The notes under the pieces were generated by a model that saw only the letters and a list, made by a program, of their open reading frames with translations, was not told the origin of the DNA and made no database searches. The position numbers and the translations under genes are program-made. A DNA stretch of 64,000 nt, taken from assembly GCF_964340395.1 (NCBI RefSeq), contig NC_135557.1, forward strand, positions 6,099,716 through 6,163,715. The letters are read 5' to 3'. The DNA comes from Glandiceps talaboti (Eukaryota; Hemichordata; Enteropneusta; Spengelidae). Below, piece after piece: positions 52,991-64,000 of the stretch (within the stretch, counting starts at the first letter, position 1; the number at the start of each line of letters is the position of its first letter).

Positions 52991-53871
52991 GATTAATGAT
53001 TTTGAAAAAAAGAAGTTTTTTTGACTGCTAAACATCATTTATTATCCAAAGAAGTGATAAAATAGACATAAACGTGATCTTTACTGTAACAGTCACAATA
53101 GTTTATTAGTACGGTGTTTGAGTTCGCGTCTACATAATATGATATATAGTTGCAACACTATGTATGTTAGTCATGGCAGTACTTTGATGCACAAACACAT
53201 TCTCTTCCCCAACGCCTGACTGAGAAACGATAGAATAAATTACTTTCTCTTCAGTGTCTAAACTAGATCTGACAGAATAATCCCACTTTATTGGAGGTGT
53301 TGAACAAATGGACCGAATGTCTAAATGGAGGTGTATGTGTATGTTGTGTGAACAGTGAACTGTTAGGTGTACAGTACACTGTCTGTGGTGTTGTCATATT
53401 TCCATACACTGACATTATGTGATGATTGTTGACTTTCTGACAAGAATTTCGATATTAAAAAATGTCAGGATGTTCAGGTTTGCCAAAACGAACAAAGTAT
53501 TTTAAAGTTGTTGCACACTATTATAAGTTAATTATTGTTCAGGGAGTTTACAGAGCTAATTATAAGTACATTTTGCAGTTAAAATTGCTTGGATATTGCG
53601 ATTCTGCACCTCGCATACTTTGAAAAGTGCCTGACAACCAGAATAAGGATCGGAAACTACAAGAATATACAAATACAGTGTGTCTGACCCTGGATGAATG
53701 TTTAACAAAACTAAAATAAGTCAGAGATATAGCTTATATTACTCTTGCAAAGAAAGGACATCGTACAAAGTAAATGTTTGTGTACAGTAATTTGCAGATC
53801 ACAGCACTGCTACTTACAACTATTAAGCTATTAAGCTAAAACCAAATCATATCAAAGCTACGTGATAATAC

Positions 53872-53991
53872 CTCTGCTGGCTCTGAATCTGTAGTAACTG
53901 TTACTCTAGAAAGGGATATACTACTCATCACCAATAGAACTGCACCAGCGACTAGTGGTAAAACGACTTTTAATAATATAGCAGCGATAAA
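53872..53991 (-). CDS. Gene B exon 3 (TM3)
   Basis: 40 codons. It differs from gene A at few positions, but one is a Lys inside the TM3 segment (ILLKVVLP), unusual for a membrane helix. Confidence 0.75.
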
Positions 53992-54203
53992 CTGAAAGAA
54001 TAAAGAGAATAAAATTACGTCAAATGGTGCCAACAACTGTGATGTAAATCAAACTCAGAGTCTTCACGAAGGCAAATAAAATCAGAATTTCATGACGAAT
54101 CGTTGGTTTCATTAAAGAGGTCTAATGAAAAATGAATTGTCTTACTAAAATAGTCAAAATAAACAGAAAATAGAAGTAAAGTGTTGATTAAAAAATAACT
54201 TAC

Positions 54204-54266
54204 TGCTCTGTCACATTGAAGTTTAACGTCAGACACGCAAATACAGGTAAGTCCCATAAAGAAGCA
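54204..54266 (-). CDS. Gene B exon 2 (TM2 part), 21 codons
   Basis: Acceptor ATTCCTCAG and donor GTAAGT are conserved with gene A. It has one codon more and three extra Cys. Confidence 0.7.
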
Positions 54267-54513
54267 CTGAGGAATGGAATTAATTAATTGTTACAACAAG
54301 ATAAATCACTATTGTGTTTGTCAAGCAATGAACTTATTTTGTGACAGTTAGATGTGGCAAACTTTCCAATTTAATTTCACAAATATTACCAAAAATATGT
54401 AATGTAAGGTACTAAGTCCTGTTTCGTTAGGTTCAAAATCTGCCACATATCTGTGTGAATGTTCATTTTATTGTCCAAAATTCCAATGGCACATGTAAAA
54501 AAATCGGACTTAC

Positions 54514-54672
54514 ACATAAACCGCCACCAATCTTTATACCTCCAACAACAAAACTTTCGTCGTACAAGATCATTGGATACATTCCCACAATCGCAATCAG
54601 ACATCCAGTTATCATGTTGATTACTCCGATCAACGTTAAATGGATCACATCATATGTTGGTGGTTGAGACAT
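54514..54672 (-). CDS. Gene B exon 1 (TM1)
   Basis: 53 codons, the same length as in gene A, with donor GTAAGT. TM1 is LIGVINMITGCLIAIVGMYP. Confidence 0.7.
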
Positions 54673-57182
54673 ATTTGCTACAGACGATGGATAAAATCTA
54701 AAATCATTACAAATACATAAATTGGATATTTCCTTGAATGTTAAGGGTGTCCAAAAAATATCGTCGCACGTCACTGTCGAAGGACGTTCATCTTCCTCTC
54801 CTTCATTTCTAATATACACAAATTGCTCACTAATATTTACATTTACAAAAAAAAAATCCTATATTATTATCACTCATCTCCTATTATTAATTTTTTTAAG
54901 AATATTGATTAGAAATGTTGTCACTTTTAGCTTCTATTAATGTATTGATATGATATCCTATGGCATTTGATATTACCGTTCCCTGCTTCTAAAGCCCAAA
55001 TGGTATGAGTAAAGGAAGCTATTTATATATCCATCATTAAACAGAGACATAGAGCTAAACAAACGTTCAGACAAAAGTTCCCAACAAAAATTAAAGAAAT
55101 GTATAACTAATCAGAAAGATGAATGATTTCTTGTGCATAATCCGTCTGAAATATCTGTAGTAAGAAATACAAATATGAAAACAACGACCTTTAATAGACC
55201 AAAATTGGTGGACACCACATATATTATCTAGAAGCAACAGCAGGGGAAGCATTGTCAACATGTAAAGCCTCAAAATGCGATGTGATCACCTTTTATCTAA
55301 AACCGTACGTATTGATTGAGTTGCCAGGAGAGCTTTGAGACCTTGAGAAATACACCATTTTCGTTTTTTACTTAATTATGTATCTCGACTTTAGTCCTGT
55401 TACAAACTTTTATAAGTAAGTATCGGGAATGAAATATACACCGAGCTTGAGTCAAATGTAGGATCCTGACTGCAATTTACATAACCAATCAGGTTACGTA
55501 AAATTCGTTAATCTCAAGTCTAAACAATCTCTACTAACCAATCCTATATTTTCCTAATTGACCAATCAAATGAAGGTCAATATCAAATTCGAGCCAATAT
55601 GTCTGGAATGTAGGAAAACCTTCATTTCTGTGTGATCTGTAGGTCTTTTGTTAGATGTCAATAAAGTAGGAGTAGCTGACCGACTTACAGCTTTACCAGT
55701 CATATCTGACGGAAGTATACAGGATACGTTTCAATGAATGTTTCGACAGATGTGCAACAAATTAAGTTGACCTTTGAGTTCCCTGTCCGCTAAAACCTAT
55801 ATAAACATATTTTAATCATGATTATATCATTTTTGGGTCGCGAGATATGACGTGTTTAATGTTTTAGATTCCTTCAAAATAACGTCAATGTTACCATGGA
55901 AACCGCCACCCGTGAGTTTGCGCAAGAGAATCCAGAGAGGCAACATCAGTTTTCTGAAGGCCCAGATGTTACTCTAACCAAATATACTGCCAAAATTTGT
56001 ACTTCAAGCCGGGTGTACACATTCATACTAGCACAATGAGTTTGGTATGTGTAGCACGTACGCGCAGTACATGACCTCAATCAGACATACTAAGGGCATA
56101 ATGCCTTTATGTACCCTATCTCAACAACATGACTTCTAGAATCGAATGGCCAACTTTTTAAAACGTTTACTTTGATAGTATGTTCTCTTTGTGTGTAAGA
56201 TCACGGAATCATTCCCAGCTTCTCAAATTGTATCACATAAGCTATAATTGGGTCCAAAAAGATTTTAATTGTGTTCTGTACAAACCTTACCCGTCAAAGC
56301 TCTGCTAAACAAATGTTTTGAACAACACAAAATATGCACCTACTCTGAACTGGGCCATATGAATGTGCACTGCTGTCATGAAACTCTAATATATAGATTC
56401 TAGCATACAAACAAGGTGAATTGAGGCATGCCATCTCCTGCCAATTAATATGAATGGAGTCGAAGAGCGTGTTTAGAACCAATTCTATAATGTAGAAAAG
56501 GAACCAAAATAATCAAGTTATTTATTTAACGTCACTAGTCAACAACGTCACTTGTCTAGTGTCGTCTATTTTTTCTTGCCAAACGACAACATTTGAAAAT
56601 GCGTATTAACCTCATAAGTTGTTACTCACCTGACGTAATATGCATGTCTAGGAAGCCATAATCAGCAAAATAACGGAGTATACTATAGGTATTACCAATC
56701 TGACAACATTGTATCACAGAAGAAAGTGCTTGTTACACTACTTTTCCTGAACTAACAGTACCTGTACCGACAATTATTTCAGGCTTGGCGGCATTGTGTA
56801 TGTGTCGGTCTGTCGATTAGGAACAAAACGTCATATTATAGTTATGTGAAACGTGTGGTAAACAATGCATGTATTGAATACTAAGAAGGCAAATGAAGCG
56901 GTCCATGTCATTGACCGATTTATGGACGACTGACTTATCCAGCGAAAAACTGCCATTTTACACACATAAATGTTGAATAATTAGAGAGCCTTCAGTAATT
57001 ACAGTGGGAGCCGGGGGAAAATCATGCTCCGTCTGTGGTATAAAATGTTACCCTCCCCCTAGCCCGTTGTGCTAAGGTTATTAGGGTCAGGGTTCCTCTC
57101 TCTGAAATATGACTCTCCCCTGGTGGTTCATATAATTCAATGGCAAACACCTTTAACACCGAACAATGCTGTATGCTTTTTC
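54673..57182. other. Intergenic region between genes B and C, no gene recognised
   Basis: No exon matching the four-TM family, no RT motif and no RNA gene is recognised. Confidence 0.45.
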
Positions 57183-57258
57183 CGGTGACATAGTTAATTG
57201 TTAGAGCTCAAGATTAGTAGTCAGGAGGTCCTGGTTCTGAATCCCTCTAGAGACAGGG
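57183..57258 (+). repeat. tRNA-like sequence, probably a tRNA-derived SINE head
   Basis: An A-box-like CATAGTTAATTGTTAGAGC is followed ~30 bases later by a B-box-like GGTTCTGAATCCC, with AGTCAGGAGGTCCTGG between. This resembles the layout of a tRNA with degenerate arms. The acceptor stem is not paired, so it is not a functional tRNA. Confidence 0.5.
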
Positions 57259-57634
57259 AATTCTTCTCTAGTATTTCAGTGATAAATGTTGTGATGTTCC
57301 TATTTACAATGGTGGCAGTACTAGTGATGGGAAGTGGTAGCCCAATGGGATTTAGTGGCAGCGGTGGGATCATGAAAAAATAGAGTCAATGTAAAATGTG
57401 ACCATCCTCTATTTTATATTTTCTAATGTATGGTTCTCCCAAGGACCGATCTGTAAAACGTTAATCACTAAACTCCCCCCCCCGTAATTTCTGAAGGTTT
57501 CCTTTATAGGTAAATGGGATGCCATCATTAAACACTATTTCACGTTCACTGGTCTCATATTTGCCCTCTTTTGCCTCATAGGATATTTACTCCTGTGTTT
57601 TTCATTCCAGTGCACAAAATTGTTATTTTACAAA

Positions 57635-57776
<142 letters not shown>

Positions 57777-58129
57777 GTGTCTATTTCTGTGGATAAAAAA
57801 ACGATCAAGCAATAAGTTATAAGTCAATATAAATAGCTTGCAACTCAACAAGAGAGAATATATTTTGAGGAAAATTGATATTCAACTTTCCCATACTATG
57901 CTTTATTGTAGCGATGAAAAAAGTATTTTATATTGTAGTTCTAATTGATTCGCTGTGGCGATGGCGAGGGGTAGATGCAGGTCAGAAATGTAATAACCTA
58001 CAGTTCAGTAAGGCTACAAAGCTGCAGCTACCTATCGGTCCTTATGACGAACATTATTTTCACTCTCCGTAAACTCACACATTACGCCCCGTGCTTCGCA
58101 AAAACACCGAGCGTCGCAGTGACACTTCA

Positions 58130-58690
58130 ACAAATGGTAATCTCTATCATGGTCGATGAGGGCGCACAGTTCACGGACATTCGAGTACGGTTATGTAGCA
58201 GGTATCTGTACATACAAAGTGATTTGTTTAGCTTTAATTTTAGTAAAGCGAAGCTCTGAGAGAGTCCAGGTTTTTCTATAACCTTACAAATGACACTGGT
58301 AAGACTAACTGGTCTGTAGTTAATGGGCTCAAATATCTGACCTTTCATAGAAATGGGAGTGACATGAATGCTTCTCTGCAAACTGTAGGAACTTTGCTGG
58401 ATGCCATGTTGGAGATTAATGTCACACCAATCACTTTCTTTACATATATTTTGTCATTACTGTACACTGTATTCCATTTTTTTCTCGATATAAATGACAA
58501 CACCAAGATGGGCGTACAGAAGACATCATAGTTATCAAGAGCAAGTTCAGTGACTAGAGTTCTACAACTTTTCGGCAGAATGTCAGTAAAACAAATAATA
58601 TCTGGGTTATATAAATTAGTAATAAATAATAACTTTGAACGTTTGTTCAATAAATTAACGAGATCAGTAACGATACACAAACAGTTCATT
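58130..58690 (-). pseudogene. LINE fragment: endonuclease start joined to an RT piece
   Basis: On the minus strand 58689-58495 reads the N-terminal endonuclease pattern (LVNLLNKRSKLLFI then NPDIICFTD and LPKSC). About 110 bases further on, 58381-58260 reads the RT block GQIFEPINYRPVSLTSVICK, typical of CR1/jockey-like LINEs. The ~1.5 kb normally between them is absent, so this is an internally deleted, dead copy. It lies just downstream of gene C. Confidence 0.75.
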
Positions 58691-58947
58691 ACATTTATAA
58701 CAACGCAAAAGTCAGATTCGGAAGCCTTCTATCTTCTGTTATAGAAGATGGGTCAAGGCCAACAGCGAAATGCAACAATCTAAAAAATATTTAATCGCAT
58801 TATCAATCAGCAAATTGTGTGGTGGCAGAGTCCAGTTGATTGCAGGGATATGTTGACTGCTAAATCCAGAGTTCATCCTTCTTCTTAGGAAGGGGGCATG
58901 GTGTAAAGATGCAAAACAGTATTTCCCTAACCACAACAGCATTCGCA

Positions 58948-59025
58948 TTATGACATAGAAAATATTCTTGATGGAGAGGGCGTACTGCACTCAGAATTCG
59001 GAGTGTCACCTTCAACAACATCAAT
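58948..59025 (-). CDS. Gene C exon 5 (tail and stop)
   Basis: 25 codons plus TAA. It keeps the NSECSTPSPSRIF.MS end of gene A but is less acidic. Confidence 0.75.
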   Translation of the reverse strand: MDVVEGDTPNSECSTPSPSRIFSMS

Positions 59026-62000
59026 CTGCTGTACAAACATATAAATACGATTCAGTTAAAATTGATCATCATGGGTTGCACTACACGCGTGAGGCTGAGT
59101 ATAATACACTTTGTCAAAAATGATGTACACGAGTTTTACCGAGACATTACATATATACAATATAACAAGAGTAAAGTAACCTTCTGGACCCAGTCTGTGT
59201 TGAGATGATCCACAGTCCTTCATGTTTATAATATTTGGTAGTAATGCAGTACCAGGGGGGGGGGGGGGACGACGATACCTACCACGTGATATGGTTTGAC
59301 CCCTAGAACAATAGAGCGTGACCCCGCTGCACTACAACTTAGTACAAGCGAGTATTTCCCGTTTTTCAATGAATTTTGAGTGTATATGTAAATAATTTCT
59401 CAAGATAAATTCCACATTTGTTTTAAAGCTATAAAGCATCATCCCAAACTGCTTAAATAATATCAAAAACGTCCAGTTGTGAAATTATTTATGTTCGAAT
59501 GCAGGAGACAGGTCAAACTACTTAGTCAGAGCTTTCGGCGAACGCTATTTTCCGATGGTTTTTTCACTGAAGAACACCATGTATTCAATGAAAAAAATCA
59601 ACATTTATACATTTTGATGCATGATAATTTACGTTATATCTTGCCACCACTAAGTGCTCCACGAATAATGACTATACGGCAGCGTCAAAGACTAGTCGAA
59701 ACTCTCTTAATTTCAAGATGGCGACGCACGCCTCGTCATATTCCTATAAGGGGTGGACCATTTGATATCCTGGGAGGGGGGGGGCTTGGAAGATTTCGGG
59801 GGAAAAAAAGATGCCAAGTGGATTTGCTTGAAATAAAAATCCGGATATGAGTGGGTGGTGGAAAAAAAAAGATGGACCACTGCTGCTAGAAAAACAATAT
59901 CTTGATAGGGAAATGATGCACAGGTTCGAGTATACTGTTCAACCTGCTCGTACCTCTCCAACCAGGACACTTGTCAAATCATGACAAACAGTTTCAAACA
60001 CATGTCAGGGACCAGTCAGTTTCATTAGCCTGTGGTACATATGTATATTTATTCTTGTCTCTGTTTCTTTCATAAATGGTTTAAATATTACTTCATGTAA
60101 GGGTTCAAACATAACTATACATACAATTATACATATAATACATGTATTCCCTTGCTACCACACTAGTTACATGTAATTTTTTGGCTGTTTCACAATCAGT
60201 GCTTCACTGATCTTGCACTTTGGGGCAAAAGTGAACTTGACTGTTTTGTAACGGTAATCTTCATACTATTACTATTACTATTGGATAGTTTATAAAAGAA
60301 CTTAATTATTGTCTGAAAGTGTCTGTGAATAGCCTAAACATTGCCTTTAGAAGTAAAAATCCTCCAGGGCTTCTAGGGGGAGACCCCCTAGAACCCCCCC
60401 CCCCCATTCACACACACTCACACAAGAGGTACACATATCCCAGTCTCAAAGCTCTTCCTCTACAGCTTACTGTCAGATGCTATGAAACTTTATTCATGGG
60501 GTCAGTGACTTTTTGTTGGCCCAATGGAAAATAACACTGACACCCTCCATCCCCCCAAGCTGGAGAAACTGACCGGTCTATCTAAATGTCTGAGCTCACC
60601 AGTCAAGTTTCCGATTTGTATTTTCAGTGTGTCATCATACCATGGCATAAAAACTGCCAATGATGTTTATTTAATTGAAAATCAAACATGTATGAAATAT
60701 GTAGTTTTCTAAATATAATCTGTGTGTGATAGAACAGCATCTTTTTACTCTCTGTATTACCCTGTGTGAAAACCAAACAGAAAATTGTGGCAACAAATGT
60801 AGGTGTTCAACGTTGACGTAAAAAAAAAATCTGGATATCTCAAAGAAGCAAAGAAAAAAAAAGTTGCCAGCATAGGCGAAGGAGAAAAAAAATAATTCGC
60901 AGGCAAGCAGGTGGGAAAAAAAATAACGAATCTCCACCAATCTTCCAAGCCCCCCCCCCCCCCAGGATATCGAATGGTCTACCCCTAATGTAACATTGTA
61001 CTAGTAATAGTACCATACACTTTCGAACAAACCCACTTTGCCAGAAATGCTGTTATAAATACAAAAAAAAAACACCGTAAATCTCACATTTTTATTTTAT
61101 TTTATATAATACATTTTTTCGTGTCATTGTCGTATAACTAGGGCCACCCTGGATACATTATGCAGCGATCACATATAATATTTCTGACGGGAGTACTCCT
61201 CACTCTCTCTGCAAGAAATGCGTCGAAGGCACAACCAGTTTCATTTCACTGGGAACAGCACGTATCTGAAACAATACACATGTAAAAATGTTAAACAATT
61301 ACATAGTTTACTTGTCGACACGAATGAAACTTCATTTTTCAGTAAGTACGGCAAGACAGAGAACGCAGAAAGAACGTAAACTTATGGGCGTTAGACCGGG
61401 TGCGGTACGTTATGCCAGGCGTAGTGCACTGATCACCTGACCTCGAGCTTGCACACTAGCGTACTAGACGTAGACGTTGCTTGCTGGACGTTGAATGTCA
61501 CAACTATCACAGTCATTAATTATCAATGGACATGTAGGTATCCAACAAATGCTGCCTTGAAGTTGATTCTAGAAAATGGAATATCCATGTGCTTTTTTCA
61601 GTAAAAACGCGACCGCGACCTACCGACAAATACAATGAACTGCAGGCCAGCATGTACACGTACGGTACGGTATACACGGTCACGTCGCTGAATACTTTTC
61701 GATCTGATTTGGTACCAGTACACATAATAAATTATGATGGCAAAAATAAAGGAAAGACGAATTTAAAACATATGAAACGTGAAAATGTACGTACCTTGTC
61801 AATCTGTTGTCAACAGCGAATTTGTATCCAGTAGTACACAGTGCTAGGGGTAGGCAGGAAGTGCACTCGACAGTGTATCAATACTGAATGAGCTTCATTG
61901 CGCTGACGTGATAGCGTGTCACGTGACAGGCATCGTCCCCCCCCCCCCTGTGCAGTACCAGGTGCAACGCTAATGCTGTATATGTACAGTAAATATAGCA

Positions 62001-63148
62001 GAAGAAGGTGACCATAAATATACCAAAACAGATTGGACTGATGACGCTATTATTCATGTAGTTATAGTTGTAAGGATGTGAATGTATGGGCAGGCCAATT
62101 GTTGCAATATTCAATAAAATGCAATCTATCACATTCGTATTCGTTCAATCCACAATGTCTTCGGTTAATTTACATATTTGAATTCATAAATCACTATTTT
62201 TATTCTAAAAAATAATAGACCGTGTTCATAAATGTCATGTTACATTTCAAATCACGGACACAACTATACATTTAACGAAAACCAATAATATCGTTAACAT
62301 TTTACAAATACAATACGAAAACAAAATATGTAAATTTATGCGTGAAAATGTAATTTATTAAATATTGCAACACATGACCTACCATAAAAGGGTGCTAGAA
62401 ACTAACGAAAACTTACAGATTTTGGTTCAATTTGTCTTCTCTTCAAACACATATATATGTAGAAGGATAATACAGCAATGTTAGCCAGAATGCCTATAAA
62501 TGCCGTGATCATTATGGTAACTTGAAGTGCTTGCTATCGAAAAAAAAATGTGTCAGCTTTTTAAAATATTGAATATAAGGTCATACAAGTACATATTAAT
62601 TTGTGTTATTAACACATTTTTGGGCAAAATTTGACTGCGATGATGTTTTCGTTACGAATATTTTAAGTGAAGCTACCGCCATTGTAAAAAAAATATCGGC
62701 TGAATTAAAAAATACTCGTAATCAGGTTCTGTTCTGTTGCTACTTTTACAACCATAATGAAGGAAGTAACACAGATAATATATGGAATGAAGGAAATTAC
62801 AAATAGCGGAAACCTGGCTATTTTTTACAGTGTGAATTTAAAAAAAGGAAAAAGATACAAATTCCGTACATTATTTTTGCACAAACATAAGGAAATACGA
62901 TGCATTAGATGTCTATGTACCGTAATTTGCAACTCACAGCATTGCTTGATTGCTTGCTTACATGGTTAAATACTTACTTAATATGTATAAACTTAAAATC
63001 AAATCATTTTAAATCCACGTAACAATACCTCCGTCAACTCAGCATCTGCAGTCCCTGTTGTTTCTGAAAGGGATATAGCACTCACCACCAATACAAGGGT
63101 ACAGACGACAAGTGGTAAAATGACCATAAATACTATAGCAGCGATAAA
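58948..63148 (-). CDS. Gene C: MS4A/CD20-like paralogue, 3' part (exons 3-5)
   Basis: Three minus-strand exons match gene A: TM3 exon 63148-63029 (FIAAIVFMVILPLVVCTLVL then VVSAISLSE), TM4 exon 62533-62417 (QALQVTIMITAFIGILANIA then VLSFYIYMCLKRRQ) and tail exon 59025-58948 (IDVVEGDTPNSECSTPSPSR then IFSMS and a TAA). All are in phase 0 with canonical sites. Exons 1 and 2 should lie beyond 64000, judging from the ~630-bp spacing in gene A. The 3.4-kb intron before the tail exon hosts an inverted-repeat element. No stop or frameshift is seen, so this copy looks intact as far as it is visible. Confidence 0.75.
59740..60988. mobile_element. Inverted-repeat element (~1.25 kb) in gene C intron 4
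   Basis: AGGGGTGGACCATTTGATAT followed by CCTGGG, a G-run and CTTGGAAGAT at 59741-59795 is matched by the complement at 60942-60986 (AGGGGTAGACCATTCGATAT on the opposite strand). Purine-rich similarity with runs of A continues inward. A mononucleotide run of G or C sits in the middle of each arm. No transposase frame is visible. A clean target duplication could not be defined. Confidence 0.65.
60989..62416. other. Remainder of gene C intron 4
   Basis: No exon or RNA gene is recognised. Sequence near 61990-62080 resembles the flank just downstream of exon 4 in gene A (TAGCAGAAGAAGGT followed by AAACAGATTGG), confirming that introns were duplicated with the genes. Confidence 0.5.
62417..62533 (-). 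CDS. Gene C exon 4 (TM4)
   Basis: 39 codons, acceptor TTTTCGATAG, donor GTAAGT. A hydrophobic helix is followed by CLKRRQ, like HLKRKQ in gene A. Confidence 0.75.
63029..63148 (-). CDS. Gene C exon 3 (TM3)
   Basis: 40 codons, acceptor ATTCTTTCAG, donor GTATTG; same length and phase as in genes A and B. Confidence 0.75.
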
Positions 63149-63224
63149 CTGAAAGAATAAAGTCAACACTATAAGTAAGCTGGTGTCAGGAAATGTGACC
63201 TAAATCACAAACCCTTCACAAACT

Positions 63225-63385
63225 GCCCCCCCCCCAAAAAAAAAAAACACAAAAAAAACAAACAAACAACAACCCAACAAGATCAACAACAACAACAACA
63301 ACATCATCATCATCAAAAACAACAACAAAACAAACAAACAAACAAACAAACAAACAAACAAACACGCAAACAAACAAACAACAAC
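63225..63385. repeat. (CAAA)/(CAA)/(ATC) compound microsatellite
   Basis: A-rich short tandem repeats upstream of gene C exon 3 on the minus strand, inside its intron. Confidence 0.85.
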
Positions 63386-64000
63386 AAAAACTAAATATTA
63401 TAATCTGAGCATATTGTTGATATATGAATATTATGATGAAAATCTAACAAATAGTAATAAGGAAATACATATAATACAGTTGAAACATTGTTGTATATTT
63501 TATGGAAAAAAATATTTTTTTATCGATTACAAAGTATAACTTAATTTAGTTGCACAATCTGTGCTTTTTAGGTTGGTTTCTTATCACTGCACACTGCAAG
63601 ATATATGGTTGTGGTGCATTTTAGTTCAATAAAATGTTGGCATCCCCTGATTTTGTAACATATATATTCTAAGTTCATGTTGGATAAAAAAAAATACCCT
63701 TTGTTGATGGTATCGAATTTTTTGTTTGTGTTTGAATTTGAAGCTTTTGAAAAAAAATAATTGACTTGTCAAGATTCAATTGATGGTGTAATTAGAAACG
63801 ATAAAACTACTAATATTCCAGTCACTGAACAAACGTTTACCACCCAACATATATTTCACATAAGTTTTGTAATTAGACAATGTACTGCCATTTCATTTTT
63901 AAGTTAATCTAAATTGAGAGTGTATAAATTGATTAAAAATCTAGTATTTATATGAATAGTGATTTTCTTCATATGTCTATATAGTTGAAGGGCTGTCAGT
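63386..64000. other. Gene C intron 2, no exon recognised
   Basis: No match to exon 2 of genes A or B is present before the window ends. Confidence 0.5.

Larger units (their letters stand above)
52027..54672 (-). pseudogene. Gene B: MS4A/CD20-like paralogue lacking the TM4 exon
   Basis: Minus-strand exons match gene A: exon 1 54672-54514 (MSQPPTYDVIHLTLIGVINM and onward), exon 2 54266-54204 (CFFMGLTCICVSDVKLQCDR), exon 3 53991-53872 (FIAAILLKVVLPLVAGAVLL) and tail exon 52062-52027 (VGADESEDHDN, then stop). All splice sites are intact. No exon 4 is found. Flanking sequence that brackets exon 4 in gene A (GCAGAAGAA on one side, TTTTTGAAG(AA)GTGAATT on the other) is nearly joined at 52856-52900, so the exon was deleted. 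Because all introns are phase 0, exon 3 to tail splicing stays in frame and would give ~125 aa with three helices. The tail is also cut short relative to genes A and C. It is probably a pseudogene, though a truncated product is conceivable. Confidence 0.75.

Noticed and set aside
59479-59850. 123-codon open frame rich in Arg
   Set aside because: Its second half runs into the inverted arm of the 1.25-kb DNA element, and the first half shows no family signature.

Overview
This is animal nuclear DNA: AT-rich and gene-poor, with spliced genes, long introns, many microsatellites, two large minisatellites, non-LTR and LTR retrotransposon remnants, and several inverted-repeat DNA elements. Long microsatellite tracts, foldback elements and lineage-specific multigene families suggest a marine invertebrate, possibly a deuterostome, but no single feature fixes the phylum. 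I recognise no rRNA, CRISPR array or functional tRNA, and there is nothing prokaryotic.

Layout. 1-4.36 kb: a long-inverted-repeat (foldback) element without recognisable genes, carrying a nested 630-bp pogo/Tigger-like MITE. 4.4-14.9 kb: repeat desert with LINE scraps (6.9 kb and 10.75-12.24 kb), a triplicated ~1.1-kb unit rich in microsatellites, and a Gypsy-type LTR-retrotransposon remnant. 16.48-29.40 kb (+ strand): a gene whose exons encode the luminal/extracellular domain of the GPR180/TMEM145 family. It has a signal peptide and a hydrophobic C-terminus in place of the seven-helix domain. Its 9.5-kb intron holds a ~9-kb, 31-bp minisatellite. Exon 2 as read contains an in-frame stop, so the gene may be decaying or alternatively spliced. 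31.2-33.1 kb: a decayed LINE with endonuclease and reverse-transcriptase segments.

36.8-64 kb (- strand): a tandem cluster of at least three paralogous four-transmembrane genes of MS4A/CD20-like architecture. Gene A (40.81 to 36.79 kb) is complete: five coding exons, 181 aa, with every coding intron in phase 0. Gene B (54.67 to 52.03 kb) has lost the TM4 exon and has a premature stop in its tail exon. Gene C (beyond 64 kb to 58.95 kb) is cut by the window edge. Between A and B sits a ~5.7-kb inverted-repeat-flanked region containing a 50-bp satellite of about 77 units, most of them carrying a perfect CRE palindrome TGACGTCA, with a 701/1402-bp higher-order structure.

Nothing suggests that the GPR180-like gene and the four-TM cluster work together; they are neighbours on opposite strands. 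The most unusual items are the free-standing GPR180-type ectodomain gene, the CRE-bearing satellite, and the all-phase-0 tetraspan cluster in which one copy has lost a whole exon without shifting frame.
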